Shown piece by piece: positions 1-7,159 of a stretch of 34,184 nucleotides of DNA. The translations under genes were made by a program, and so were the position numbers. Numbering within the stretch: position 1 is the stretch's first letter; each line of letters starts with the position of its first letter. The DNA is from CAWDVK01 sp963805715 (GTDB lineage Bacteria; Actinomycetota; Actinomycetes; Streptosporangiales; Streptosporangiaceae), in the NCBI GenBank assembly GCA_963805715.1, contig CAWDVK010000016.1:1-34184 (forward strand). Direction: 5' to 3'. The notes beneath the pieces were generated by a model that searched no databases, was not told where the DNA came from, and saw nothing but the letters and a program-made list of their open reading frames with translations.

Positions 1-76
1 TGGTGGAGCTAAGGGGACTCGAACCCCTGACCCCCTGCTTGCAAAGCAGGTGCTCTTCCAGCTGAGCTATAGCCCC
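1..76 (-). tRNA. tRNA-Ala, anticodon TGC
   Basis: The reverse complement folds as a full cloverleaf. The acceptor arm GGGGCTA pairs with TAGCTCC (one G-T pair). The anticodon arm CCTGC-TTTGCAA-GCAGG presents TGC, the T arm carries GGTTCGAGTCC, and the 3' CCA is encoded at positions 1-3. It inserts alanine at GCA-type codons. The gene reads toward the left window edge, so any tRNA-Ile or gyrase partner would lie outside. Confidence 0.97.
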
Positions 77-464
77 AGGAAACCGCACTTCAGCGGCCTT
101 TCATGCTAGCTTGCCCGGCTGGCTCCGACAGCATCTCGCCAGGAGCCTGGTGGGCGCCTCCACAGGCTACCTGCGTTGGTGAAAGACGACCTGAGTTTAC
201 AGTCCCCCGGAAGGGCACGGCCGCCTGCGGCGGACGTGCCTGGATGCCTGCCCCGGCTCGTCGGTCACCCGGGATTACAACGGACCGTCCTGCCGGGCGG
301 GCCCGGAGGCCCGAGGTCGAGGCAGAGACGATCTTGCCGCGCAGCCGCAGCGATCGCTTGACATGTCCGCGGCCGGAGGAAACGCTGAGGAGCGCATCTG
401 GTGGTGCGGGCGACGGAGCCTGCCGAGCATGCTCCCGCAATCGCCGACCTGCCCGGGAGGTGTC
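77..464. other. Intergenic stretch with no supported gene
   Basis: Open frames here have no recognisable motif, overlap each other on both strands and lack ribosome binding sites. The only promoter-like element is TTGACA at 358-363, about 100 bp ahead of the next start, without a good -10 at normal spacing. I see no RNA gene or repeat. Confidence 0.5.
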
Positions 465-1079
465 ATGCTGCATGTCCGCCTGGATCTGATCACCGCCGGT
501 CCGCCTGCGCTGGCCGGGTGCCTGAAGTACATCGAGAGCGAAGTCCGCCCGGCGCTGGAGAGCCAGCATGGCAGCCTGGGACTGTCACTGCTAGCCGACG
601 AAACGCACGGTGTCGGGGTGCTGGAATCGTTCTGGGCGTCGGAGCGTGCGCTGCGAGCGGCCGAGGGGGCCGCAGCAAGCATCGACGGCGAGCTGAAGCG
701 GCGGGCCGGGGGATCGGTGATTGCCGAGCGGTACCGGGTGGGCGTGTTCGAGCTAGACGATGCGCTGCGCGGCCAGCAAAGCGCCCGGCTGACCCGGATG
801 GAGGTCGAGCCGTCAGCGGTTGAGGACGTTATCGAGGCGTTCGGGGACACCGTAGTCCCGTGGCTGGCGGAGACTTCTGGTTTCCGTTGCGCGCTGCTGC
901 TCGCCGACCCGGCGTCGGGGCACCTGATCAGCCAGACGGTGTGGCAGGACCCGCAGGCACGGACAGCAAGCCCGAGCGCTGCCGACGTCGTCCGGGCCGA
1001 CAGCCTAGCTGCCGCTCGCTGCATGATCCGCGCCGTTGAGGATTACAGCGTGGTGTTCAGTTCCGCGCGCAACGCCTGA
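465..1079 (+). CDS. Hypothetical protein, possibly a tandem ABM-like (dimeric alpha-beta barrel) protein
   Basis: This 204-residue protein is taken from the ATG at 465, which has GGGAGG five bases upstream; the frame stays open further upstream but without support. Two parts look alike: residues near 35-70 (SLGLSLLADE, then VGVLESFWAS) and 138-165 (FRCALLLADP, then GHLISQTVWQD). Each has the strand-turn-strand and aromatic spacing of antibiotic-biosynthesis-monooxygenase-type ferredoxin folds, so a duplicated ABM domain is my inference. No signal peptide or membrane segment is seen. Catalytic function is unknown; such folds include haem-degrading and quinone-forming monooxygenases as well as non-enzymes. 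It is separated from the next gene by about 60 bp and could be cotranscribed with it. Confidence 0.7.
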   Translation: MLHVRLDLITAGPPALAGCLKYIESEVRPALESQHGSLGLSLLADETHGVGVLESFWASERALRAAEGAAASIDGELKRRAGGSVIAERYRVGVFELDDALRGQQSARLTRMEVEPSAVEDVIEAFGDTVVPWLAETSGFRCALLLADPASGHLISQTVWQDPQARTASPSAADVVRADSLAAARCMIRAVEDYSVVFSSARNA

Positions 1080-1140
1080 TCCGCCCGAGGCCGCCCGCAT
1101 CCGTCCTGACCAGATCGATGCGATCAGATAGGACACGTCC

Positions 1141-1971
1141 GTGCCCAGGCAGAACAGCGAAGTCCGCAAGGGCCGGGTCGGCCCTTTCGCTACCTTCGTC
1201 GACCGCGCCGGCCCGGATGGTGTCGTCGCTCGCTGGGGTTCCCGCCGGCATCGCAAGCATCCGCAGGCAGCCTCGGCCGCTGGCTCGACATGGTGGGCAC
1301 CCTGGGCCCGGGCATGGTGGATCGCCATACTGTTCGCCGTCGGGTCACTGCTATTCGCACTCGGTGCGGTCCCTGCTTACGCCAGCACCGCCGGGGCCCG
1401 CTGGGATGCAGTGACCTTCTTCATAGGCTCGCTGTTCTTCACCGCGGCCGGGTTTCTGACCTACCGGGAGGCCGTGGATGCCGGCCTGCAGCGTTCAGAC
1501 GCCGCCCGGCGGCGCTTCTTCGTCTTCCAGCCGCGCCGGATCGACTGGTGGGCGACCGCGATCCAGCTGGCCGGAACCCTTTACTTCAACATCAGCACCG
1601 GGAACGCCGTGCGGGTAGATCTCACCGCCCAGGCCGCGCACCAGCATGTGTGGCGACCCGATGCGGTTGGCTCGATCTGCTTCCTGGTCGCAAGTTCCCT
1701 GGCCTGGCTGGAGGTCTGCCACGGCTGGGCAGCGTGGCAGCCGCGGTCGTGGTCGTGGTGGGTCACCCTCGCGAACCTGATCGGGTCCGTCGCCTTCGGC
1801 GTATCTGCTGTCGCCGGCTACATCAACCCGGCGACCGGTCAGCTGCACAACGCCGAGCGGTCGAACCTGGGCACCCTGATCGGTGCGGTGTGCTTCCTGG
1901 TCGGCGCCCTGCTGCTGCTGCCCGAACGCACCGAGGAAGGCCGGGACCCAGTGACGGCGCAGAACGCCTGA
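1141..1971 (+). CDS. Six-helix membrane protein with YrhK-like repeats
   Basis: A GTG start at 1141 follows AGGA by about eight bases and gives 276 residues. The first ~50 residues are basic and cytoplasmic in style. Six hydrophobic segments follow at roughly 57-82, 92-115, 140-160, 177-198, 205-228 and 240-260. They fall into three pairs, each with a Trp-rich entry, an IGS or LIG core and a short polar loop, resembling the YrhK two-helix unit repeated three times. The last pair (WWVTLANLIGS, then GTLIGAVCFLVGALLLLPE) is the clearest. YrhK domains have no established biochemical role, so none is assigned. The family match is by eye. Confidence 0.75.
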   Translation: MPRQNSEVRKGRVGPFATFVDRAGPDGVVARWGSRRHRKHPQAASAAGSTWWAPWARAWWIAILFAVGSLLFALGAVPAYASTAGARWDAVTFFIGSLFFTAAGFLTYREAVDAGLQRSDAARRRFFVFQPRRIDWWATAIQLAGTLYFNISTGNAVRVDLTAQAAHQHVWRPDAVGSICFLVASSLAWLEVCHGWAAWQPRSWSWWVTLANLIGSVAFGVSAVAGYINPATGQLHNAERSNLGTLIGAVCFLVGALLLLPERTEEGRDPVTAQNA

Positions 1972-2383
1972 AACGGCCCGCTCAGCGGCACGACCCGGCG
2001 CCCGGGCCAAGACGAGGAGGACGCCGCGAGATCGACGAGGAGGACGCCGCGAGATCATTGACTGCGGCTGCCTGAACTGCGGCCTGGCAAGGGACGTTCG
2101 TCCCTGGCACCGAGCGCAGGTGTGGCGCAGCCTCGAAGAGCGCCTTCAGGGAGAGGAGGCGATCAAGATGCGCATGCATCATCGTCCGCACGGTCATCAC
2201 GTTGCTGCTCACCTGCACGAGTGGCTTCACCGCTGCAATCCGTACGCCTAGCGATCCCGCACCCGGCGCTGTCTGGCAGGCAGCGGGCCGAGAAAGGTGT
2301 CGGCGTCTGCCAGCAGGGCCGGGCCACGGCCCTTGGCGCAGATGAGCTGCGACACGCGGCGATCTCCTCGTGCAGTCGGCCAG
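1972..2383. other. Intergenic stretch with no supported gene
   Basis: No open frame in this 412-bp stretch shows a recognisable family or a convincing ribosome binding site. It contains a perfect tandem duplication (listed separately) directly after the membrane protein gene. It ends at the stop codon of the sortase, which is read from the other strand. Confidence 0.5.
2011..2056. repeat. Perfect 23-bp tandem duplication
   Basis: Positions 2011-2033 and 2034-2056 are identical and begin GACGAGGAGGACGCC. The unit is not a multiple of three and lies outside recognisable genes. It looks like a recent slippage or duplication event. Confidence 0.95.
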
Positions 2384-3124
2384 TTACCTGAGCACCCTCA
2401 GCAGGTCTGACCATCGCGTCCCCGGCTGAGGACTGTCAGCCGCTGGCCCGGCCGCGGCCGGCCGTGACGAGGTGAGGGAGGCGAATACAACAGTGGAACT
2501 GAGGTAATGACCGGTGTTGTAGTCGAATGCTCCGCCGCACGTTATCAGGCGCAGGGCCGCGTAGCCGGTTGCGCCGTAAATGGTCCTGGCCGGGAAACGG
2601 GTTTTGAGGTACTGGCGCACGCCGGTGACGCGGAATACGGCGGTGATCCCGTCGGCGAGCGTCACGTTGACGCTGTCCCCTGGGCGGAGAGCCCCGATGC
2701 GGAAAAACACAGCAGGCCCCTGATAGCTGTCGAGGTGACCTTCGATAACCGACGCCCCGATCTGGCCGGGCGTCGCCGAGTACTTGTACCAGGCCGCCTG
2801 GCCGGACCTCGCCTGAAGTGACGGCACCTGGATCGTGCCGTCGGAGTTGACCCCCAGGTGCAGCAGATCCGACGACACGCCAATGGCCGGGATAGTGATG
2901 GACACCGGCGGTGAGCGCCGCAGCGACGGCCCGTACGCGGATGGCCCGGTAGCACCCGCTGCCGCCATTGAGGGCTGCGGTGCATGATCCTGGGAGCTGA
3001 GAGCAACGCCGACAGCGGCAGCCCCGCCCGCGATGAGAAGGACGCCGGCGATTCCGGCGATCCGGGCCCGGAGGCTTCCTGGCGCACTGGGCGGGGAAGA
3101 GTACCCGCTCTGCGGCCAATACAT
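2384..3124 (-). CDS. Class F-type sortase (cell-wall transpeptidase)
   Basis: This sortase would cleave an LPxTG-like sorting signal and transfer the protein to the cell envelope. I use the ATG at 3124 (246 residues); longer forms add only compositionally odd residues. A transmembrane anchor spans about residues 21-42, followed by a Pro/Ala linker and the sortase barrel from about 72 (VSITIPAIGV). The catalytic His is H130 in EGHLDS and the nucleophile is C196 in LITCGG. The Arg usually expected eight to ten residues after Cys is not obvious: the segment reads GHYLSSTVV. The gene is divergent from a small secreted protein with an APATG signal, its likely substrate. The C-terminal 25 residues beyond the last strand are unstructured. 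Confidence 0.88.
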   Translation of the reverse strand: MYWPQSGYSSPPSAPGSLRARIAGIAGVLLIAGGAAAVGVALSSQDHAPQPSMAAAGATGPSAYGPSLRRSPPVSITIPAIGVSSDLLHLGVNSDGTIQVPSLQARSGQAAWYKYSATPGQIGASVIEGHLDSYQGPAVFFRIGALRPGDSVNVTLADGITAVFRVTGVRQYLKTRFPARTIYGATGYAALRLITCGGAFDYNTGHYLSSTVVFASLTSSRPAAAGPAADSPQPGTRWSDLLRVLR

Positions 3125-3417
3125 GACCACGCGAAACCCGGCTATCCGCCGCCACTCCACCTCCCCCAATGCCGTCCTCCCCTCTGCCTTCCCCAGGGTG
3201 TTCCGCTCGCGTAGCCTGATATTCCAGGGTGAATACTCGCCATTGCCTACGTGTCGTCTACGAGCTGCACCTTTATGGCCCTCGGCGCTTTCGGGGACCT
3301 GCCTTCGGCCGAAGCGGGCAGCAGCCGCTCCGGCCACGCGCTTTCGCTTCCGATGCCGGTTTCTGATGCGGGACCAGGCCAGGGATCCGCGACCTGCCGG
3401 ACGCTTGAGGAGGTTCC
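3125..3417. promoter_or_regulatory. Divergent promoter region between sortase and substrate genes
   Basis: This 293-bp gap separates the sortase start (minus) from the secreted protein start (plus), so promoters for both must lie here. On the minus strand a purine-rich GGGGGAGGTGGAG lies about 33 bases ahead of the sortase ATG. AGGAGG sits just ahead of the GTG at 3418. I could not place -35/-10 boxes with confidence. Confidence 0.5.
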
Positions 3418-3831
3418 GTGAAGGTGCGCACCACCACTGCGGGGAGGGGACTCAGCGCAAGCCTGGGGGTCGTCGCCTGCGGCAGCCTGACCGTATTCGC
3501 TTCCGCGGCGGTCTCGGCTTGCACGACGTCCTCGCCCTCGACGACACTGCCCACATTTTCGCCCGCAAAAAGTTCTCCGGCAACATCGACCGCATTGCCC
3601 GGCGGCACGGCTAAGGTCGCCACCCCGAGCGCGAGCCACTCCAGCGGGTCTGCATCGCCACCGACTGCGCAGAGCCCGTCGGGCCGCCCGATCCCCACCG
3701 CTGCCCCGGCCACTGGCGGCGGTGGCACCGCCGGATTCCAGGACCCCCTGCTCTTCGGCCTCGGCGGAGCAGCGATCCTGGCTGGCGCCGGGAGCCTCAC
3801 CTACCGCAGGAAGGTCATCAGGAACCGCTGA
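3418..3831 (+). CDS. Small secreted Ser/Thr/Pro-rich protein with LPxTG-like sorting signal
   Basis: The GTG start is set by AGGAGG five bases upstream. The 137-residue product has an N-terminal signal peptide (about 1-35) ending VSAC, which also fits a lipobox, so lipid modification at C35 is possible. A low-complexity Ser/Thr/Pro/Ala spacer follows (about 36-100). The C-terminus has APATG (an LPxTG variant), then GGGG, a hydrophobic stretch (LLFGLGGAAILAGAG) and a YRRKVIRNR basic tail. That is the classic order of a sortase signal. Its position back-to-back with a class F-type sortase supports an enzyme-substrate pair. No folded domain is visible, so it may be a wall spacer or stalk. It overlaps the tail of the convergent HAD gene by 14 bp. 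Confidence 0.85.
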   Translation: MKVRTTTAGRGLSASLGVVACGSLTVFASAAVSACTTSSPSTTLPTFSPAKSSPATSTALPGGTAKVATPSASHSSGSASPPTAQSPSGRPIPTAAPATGGGGTAGFQDPLLFGLGGAAILAGAGSLTYRRKVIRNR

Positions 3832-4630
3832 CACATGGGCTCTTGGCCGGGCGATTCCCGGCCGTTCCCGGTGCCTTAGCTAACAGCCGGTTCGTATCGT
3901 CCGCGACGGCTGGCGGGTAGGCCGCCAGCACCGCGGGCAGCTCGGCGATGCTGGTCAGCACATGCGTCGCGCCCGCCTGCCGGAGCTTCGCGGCAGGGTG
4001 AGTTCCCGTGAGCACCCCGGCGGCGATGCCGGCCCCGGCCCTGCGGCCGGCCAGGATGACACTGGCTGTGCCGGCCACCACGGCTGTCTCCCGCACGTCA
4101 GTCACGCCGAGCCGGAGCATGGCGGCAAGCACCAGGTCGGGCGCCGGGCAGCCGCGCGGCACGTCATCAGCACTGAGCGCCAGGTCAACGCGGGCCTGCC
4201 AGCCGAGGCCGCCGAGCACCTGGCCGAGCAGCCGTCTCGAAACGCCGGCAAACAGGCAGATACGGACGCCAGTGCCGGCCAGCCGGTCCAGCACCTCACG
4301 GGCTCCCGGCATGGGCTGCGGCCCGAACCGGCCGACAGCCTGGCTTAAAGAGCGGTCAAAGGCCAGGTGTGCCGCCTGAGCCCTGGCCGCATTGTCAGGG
4401 AACAGGATGTGCATCATGTCCCCGGTGGCCTGCCCCCTGGCCCGGTGTACATCAGCCATGCCGCGCGCGTAAGCGGCAGTCCCGGTCACCACGCCCTGCG
4501 TGGCGATCGCCTCAGCGAACGCCCGCTCCACGAGGCCATCGTCGACGACGGTCGTCCCGAACAGGCCGCAGCAGGCCAGCGTGATCGCCGGGGCTGCCGT
4601 CACATGCGCCTCGTACGCGGGCGCGGCCAC
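3818..4630 (-). CDS. Phosphonatase-like HAD protein, predicted pseudoenzyme
   Basis: The 270-residue product follows the phosphonoacetaldehyde-hydrolase-like HAD fold from end to end. DDGLVERAF follows motif I, a cap region spans about 35-105, motif II is near ICLFAGVSRR (124-133), motif III is DVPRGCPAPD (156-165), and motif IV is near 187-195 before LAGRRAGAG. The chemistry is missing. Motif I, normally D-x-A-G-T-T, reads G22-L-F-G-T-T, so the nucleophilic Asp is Gly. Motif IV, normally G-D-T-x-x-D, reads A-G-T-A-S-V, so both acids are gone. Fold residues are kept and the frame is intact, which suggests a retained non-catalytic role rather than decay. The start is a GTG with a weak ribosome binding site; a second GTG at residue 10 is possible. 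Confidence 0.82.
   Translation of the reverse strand: MAAPAYEAHVTAAPAITLACCGLFGTTVVDDGLVERAFAEAIATQGVVTGTAAYARGMADVHRARGQATGDMMHILFPDNAARAQAAHLAFDRSLSQAVGRFGPQPMPGAREVLDRLAGTGVRICLFAGVSRRLLGQVLGGLGWQARVDLALSADDVPRGCPAPDLVLAAMLRLGVTDVRETAVVAGTASVILAGRRAGAGIAAGVLTGTHPAAKLRQAGATHVLTSIAELPAVLAAYPPAVADDTNRLLAKAPGTAGNRPAKSPCVSGS
3845..3863 (+). terminator. Candidate hairpin terminator after the sortase substrate gene
   Basis: GGCCGGG (3845-3851) and CCCGGCC (3857-3863) form a 7-bp stem with a 5-base loop, beginning 14 bases after the stop codon. No T-run follows, as is common in high-G+C actinomycetes. It lies within the 3' end of the opposing HAD gene. Confidence 0.5.
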
Positions 4631-4637
4631 GCGCAGC

Positions 4638-4757
4638 CTAGCTATCTGCCGTGGTCGCTTCGGTCCACAGATCTAGCTCAGCGCGATCCGCCTGCACCTT
4701 CCGCCAGACGGCGAATGCGCTGGCTCCCAGCAGGGCGATCACGAGCAGCTTCTTCAC
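4638..4757 (-). CDS. DLW-39 family small membrane protein
   Basis: The product is exactly 39 residues from a GTG start with GGAGGG about nine bases upstream. It has a KKLL start, a single hydrophobic helix (LLVIALLGASAFAVW), then RKVQADRAELDLWTEAT, which contains the DLW signature that names this actinobacterial family. The role is unknown. In many actinomycetes the gene lies close to gyrA and tRNA-Ile/tRNA-Ala; here a tRNA-Ala lies 4.6 kb away on the same strand but in the opposite relative order. It ends eight bases upstream of the HAD gene start, so the two are probably cotranscribed. Confidence 0.9.
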   Translation of the reverse strand: MKKLLVIALLGASAFAVWRKVQADRAELDLWTEATTADS

Positions 4758-4848
4758 AGTGCGAACCCTCCAGTTCTCCGAACCCGCAGCGGCCTGCCAA
4801 GCGGGCAGCCGACCGCAGTGGCGCGCCTCCCAGCGTAGCAAGCGGCGC

Positions 4849-6456
4849 TCAGCGCGGACGGCTCACGCGGGTCTCATCCCAGACCGGCTCGGCGGCCTCG
4901 TATACCTCGCCGCCCGACCCGAAGACCAGGAACCGGTCGAACGATCGCGCGAACCACCGGTCATGCGTGACCGCGATGACCGTGCCGGCATAGGACTCCA
5001 GGCCTTCCTGGAGTGCTTCCGCGCTGGCCAAATCGAGGTTGTCGGTCGGCTCGTCGAGCAGCAGCAGGGTGGAACCGGCCAGCTCCAGCAGCAGGATCTG
5101 CAGCCGCGCCTGCTGGCCGCCCGACAGGGTGCCGAACGGCTGCCGGGAGCAGCCCTGCAGCTCGTACCTGGCGAGCGCCGACATCGCCTCGCTGACCAGC
5201 AGCGCGTGCTCGGTCATCAGGATGTCCAGCGGCGTCCGCCCGGACAGGTCAGGCCGCGCGTGGGTCTGCGCGAACATGCCGGGCACGACCCGCGCGCCCA
5301 GCCGGGCCTCGCCGTCGTGCCGCACCTCGTCCCCCGCCAGCAGCCGGAGGAAATGCGACTTGCCGGAGCCATTCGAGCCCAGCACGGCGACCCGCTCGCC
5401 GTACCAGACCTCCAGGTCGAACGGCTGCATCAGGCCGGTCAGCTCCAGCCGCTCGCAGATCACCGCGCGCTTGCCGGTCCGGCCGCCGCGCAGCCGCATC
5501 CGCACGTTCTGCTCCCTGGGCACGACTTCCGGTGGCCCGTCCTCCTCGAACTTCTGCAGCCGGGTCACGGCGGCCTGCAGCCGGGATGCCATGTCCGAGT
5601 TGTAGGCCGCCTTCTGCCGGTACATGCGGACGAGCTGCCTGAGCTTCTCGTGCTCCTCATCCCAGCGCCGGCGCAGCTCGTCCAGCCGCTCGTTGCGCTC
5701 CCGCCGCGCCGCGGCGTAGCCGGCGAAGCCGCCGCCGTGCACCCAGACGCTGCCGTCCTCGACGGTGATGATCCGCTCCGCGCAGGCCGCCAGCAGCTCC
5801 CGGTCATGGCTGACCAGCAGAACGGTCTTGGTGGTCGCCGCCAGCTGCTGCTCCAGCCAGATCTTGCCCGGCACGTCCAGGTAGTTGTCCGGCTCGTCCA
5901 GCAGCAGCACCTCGTCCGTGCCGCGCAGCAGCGACTCCAGCACCAGCCGCTTCTGCTCGCCGCCGGACAAGCTGGCGGCCTCGCGCCACTGGCAGCGCTC
6001 GTAGGGGATGCCCAGCGCCGCGATGCAGCAGGCGTCCCAGTGCACCTCGGCCGCGTATCCCCCCGCGTCGCCCCAGTCGGTTAGCGCCGTCGCGTACCGG
6101 AGCTGGGCGGGCTCGTCGTCGCGCTCCATCATGGCCAGCTCGGCGGCATCCAGCCGGCTCGCGGCCTCCTTGACCCGGCGAGCGGCGATCGACAGCAGCA
6201 GGTCCCGGACCGTTGCGGAGTCCCTGATCCCGCCGACGAACTGGCGCATCACGCCCAGGCCGCCGCTGCTGGTCACCGTGCCCGACTGCGCCGTGATATC
6301 CCCGGCGGCGAGACGCAGCAGCGTGGTCTTCCCGGCGCCGTTCGGGCCGATCAGCGCGGCGACGGCGCCATCGCGGATCCGGAAGGAGACGTCATCGAGG
6401 AGCACCCGGCCATCCGGCAGGGTGTGGCTGACATGCGCCGCTTCGACGTGGCCCAC
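4849..6456 (-). CDS. ABC-F family ATPase
   Basis: This 535-residue soluble protein has two ABC cassettes and no membrane domain, as in the ABC-F family that acts on ribosomes (translation factors or antibiotic-resistance proteins). First cassette: Walker A GPNGAGKTT (37-45), signature LSGGEQKR (163-170), Walker B VLLLDEPD (183-190), switch His in VSHDRE. A charged linker of about 240-325 includes the helical MYRQKAAYNSDMASR stretch typical of the interdomain region. Second cassette: Walker A GSNGSGKS (360-367), LSGGQQAR (444-451), LLLLDEPTDNLD (464-475), VTHDR. All catalytic motifs are intact. The GTG start follows GGGAGA. It is divergent from the DUF1707 gene only 29 bp away. Whether it gives resistance or is housekeeping cannot be told. 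Confidence 0.93.
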   Translation of the reverse strand: MGHVEAAHVSHTLPDGRVLLDDVSFRIRDGAVAALIGPNGAGKTTLLRLAAGDITAQSGTVTSSGGLGVMRQFVGGIRDSATVRDLLLSIAARRVKEAASRLDAAELAMMERDDEPAQLRYATALTDWGDAGGYAAEVHWDACCIAALGIPYERCQWREAASLSGGEQKRLVLESLLRGTDEVLLLDEPDNYLDVPGKIWLEQQLAATTKTVLLVSHDRELLAACAERIITVEDGSVWVHGGGFAGYAAARRERNERLDELRRRWDEEHEKLRQLVRMYRQKAAYNSDMASRLQAAVTRLQKFEEDGPPEVVPREQNVRMRLRGGRTGKRAVICERLELTGLMQPFDLEVWYGERVAVLGSNGSGKSHFLRLLAGDEVRHDGEARLGARVVPGMFAQTHARPDLSGRTPLDILMTEHALLVSEAMSALARYELQGCSRQPFGTLSGGQQARLQILLLELAGSTLLLLDEPTDNLDLASAEALQEGLESYAGTVIAVTHDRWFARSFDRFLVFGSGGEVYEAAEPVWDETRVSRPR

Positions 6457-6485
6457 CGCTTCTCCCGTTCCGCCGGCCGCTGTGC

Positions 6486-7139
6486 ATGCCCGACAATAGC
6501 CGGATGGACCCCCAGGGCTTCAACGAGAATCCCCGGCTGCGTGCCTCCGACGCCGACCGGGACACGGCCGCCTCGGTGATCAACAATGCGCTGGCCGAGG
6601 GCCGGCTGACCGCTGCGGAGCACTCCGATCGGCTCGACGCCATCTACTCGGCGAAGACGCACGCCGAGATCGTGCCGCTGCTCGATGACCTGCCCGGGCA
6701 CAGCGGGTCCATGGTCCCGGCCGCCGCGGTGCCGGCCGCGCGGCCAGCGAGCCGGGGCCGCCGGCTCGTCGCCGTGCTCGGCGGGGTCACCCGCAAGGGC
6801 GGCTGGCATCCCGAGCCCGTGATCGACATCCTGACCGTGCTCGGCGGCGCGGACCTCGACTTCCGCGAGGCGGTCCTGCCGGGACGGGAGATCACGCTGA
6901 ACGCGATGTGCGTCCTCGGCGGCGTGCAGATCATCGTCCCGCCGGAGATGCACGTGATCGACTCCGGCGTCGCCATCCTCGGCGGCCGCGAGATCGCCGG
7001 CGACAGCGCCGAGTCCCTGCGGCCAGACGCGCCGGTCCTGCGCATCACCGGCACGTGCGTGCTCGGCGGCGTGGAAGTGAAGCGCAAGCCCCGCAAGGGC
7101 CGGGGCAAGAACCGGCCGGTGCTCCGCATCGAGCACTAG
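6486..7139 (+). CDS. DUF1707 and LiaF-like domain protein
   Basis: Residues about 14-60 match the DUF1707 (SHOCT-like) pattern: LRASDADRD, an ALAEGRLTAAEHSDRLDAIYSA core, then LLDDLPG. After a short linker, about 95-205 contain the repeated LGG-x(2)-I/V beta pattern of LiaF-type cell-envelope response domains (TVLGGADLDFR, MCVLGGVQIIVP, VAILGGREIAG, CVLGGVEVKRK). No membrane helices are present, so it is a soluble member of this envelope-stress-associated group. The start may be ATG 6486 or ATG 6504; neither has a good ribosome binding site, and only 29-47 bp separate it from the divergent ABC-F start, so a leaderless mRNA is likely. It ends at a hairpin shared with coxE of locus A. Confidence 0.88.
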   Translation: MPDNSRMDPQGFNENPRLRASDADRDTAASVINNALAEGRLTAAEHSDRLDAIYSAKTHAEIVPLLDDLPGHSGSMVPAAAVPAARPASRGRRLVAVLGGVTRKGGWHPEPVIDILTVLGGADLDFREAVLPGREITLNAMCVLGGVQIIVPPEMHVIDSGVAILGGREIAGDSAESLRPDAPVLRITGTCVLGGVEVKRKPRKGRGKNRPVLRIEH

Positions 7140-7140
7140 C

Positions 7141-7159
7141 GACCGCCGGCCCGGCGGTC
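7141..7159. terminator. Bidirectional hairpin terminator
   Basis: GACCGCCGG and CCGGCGGTC form 9-bp arms around one base (7 bp with a realistic 5-base loop). It lies between the convergent ends of the DUF1707-LiaF-like gene and coxE, touching the coxE stop codon, and could stop transcription from both sides. Confidence 0.65.

Noticed and set aside
4651..6084. A 477-codon open frame on the plus strand
   Set aside because: It is antisense to the ABC-F ATPase, which has all ATPase motifs.
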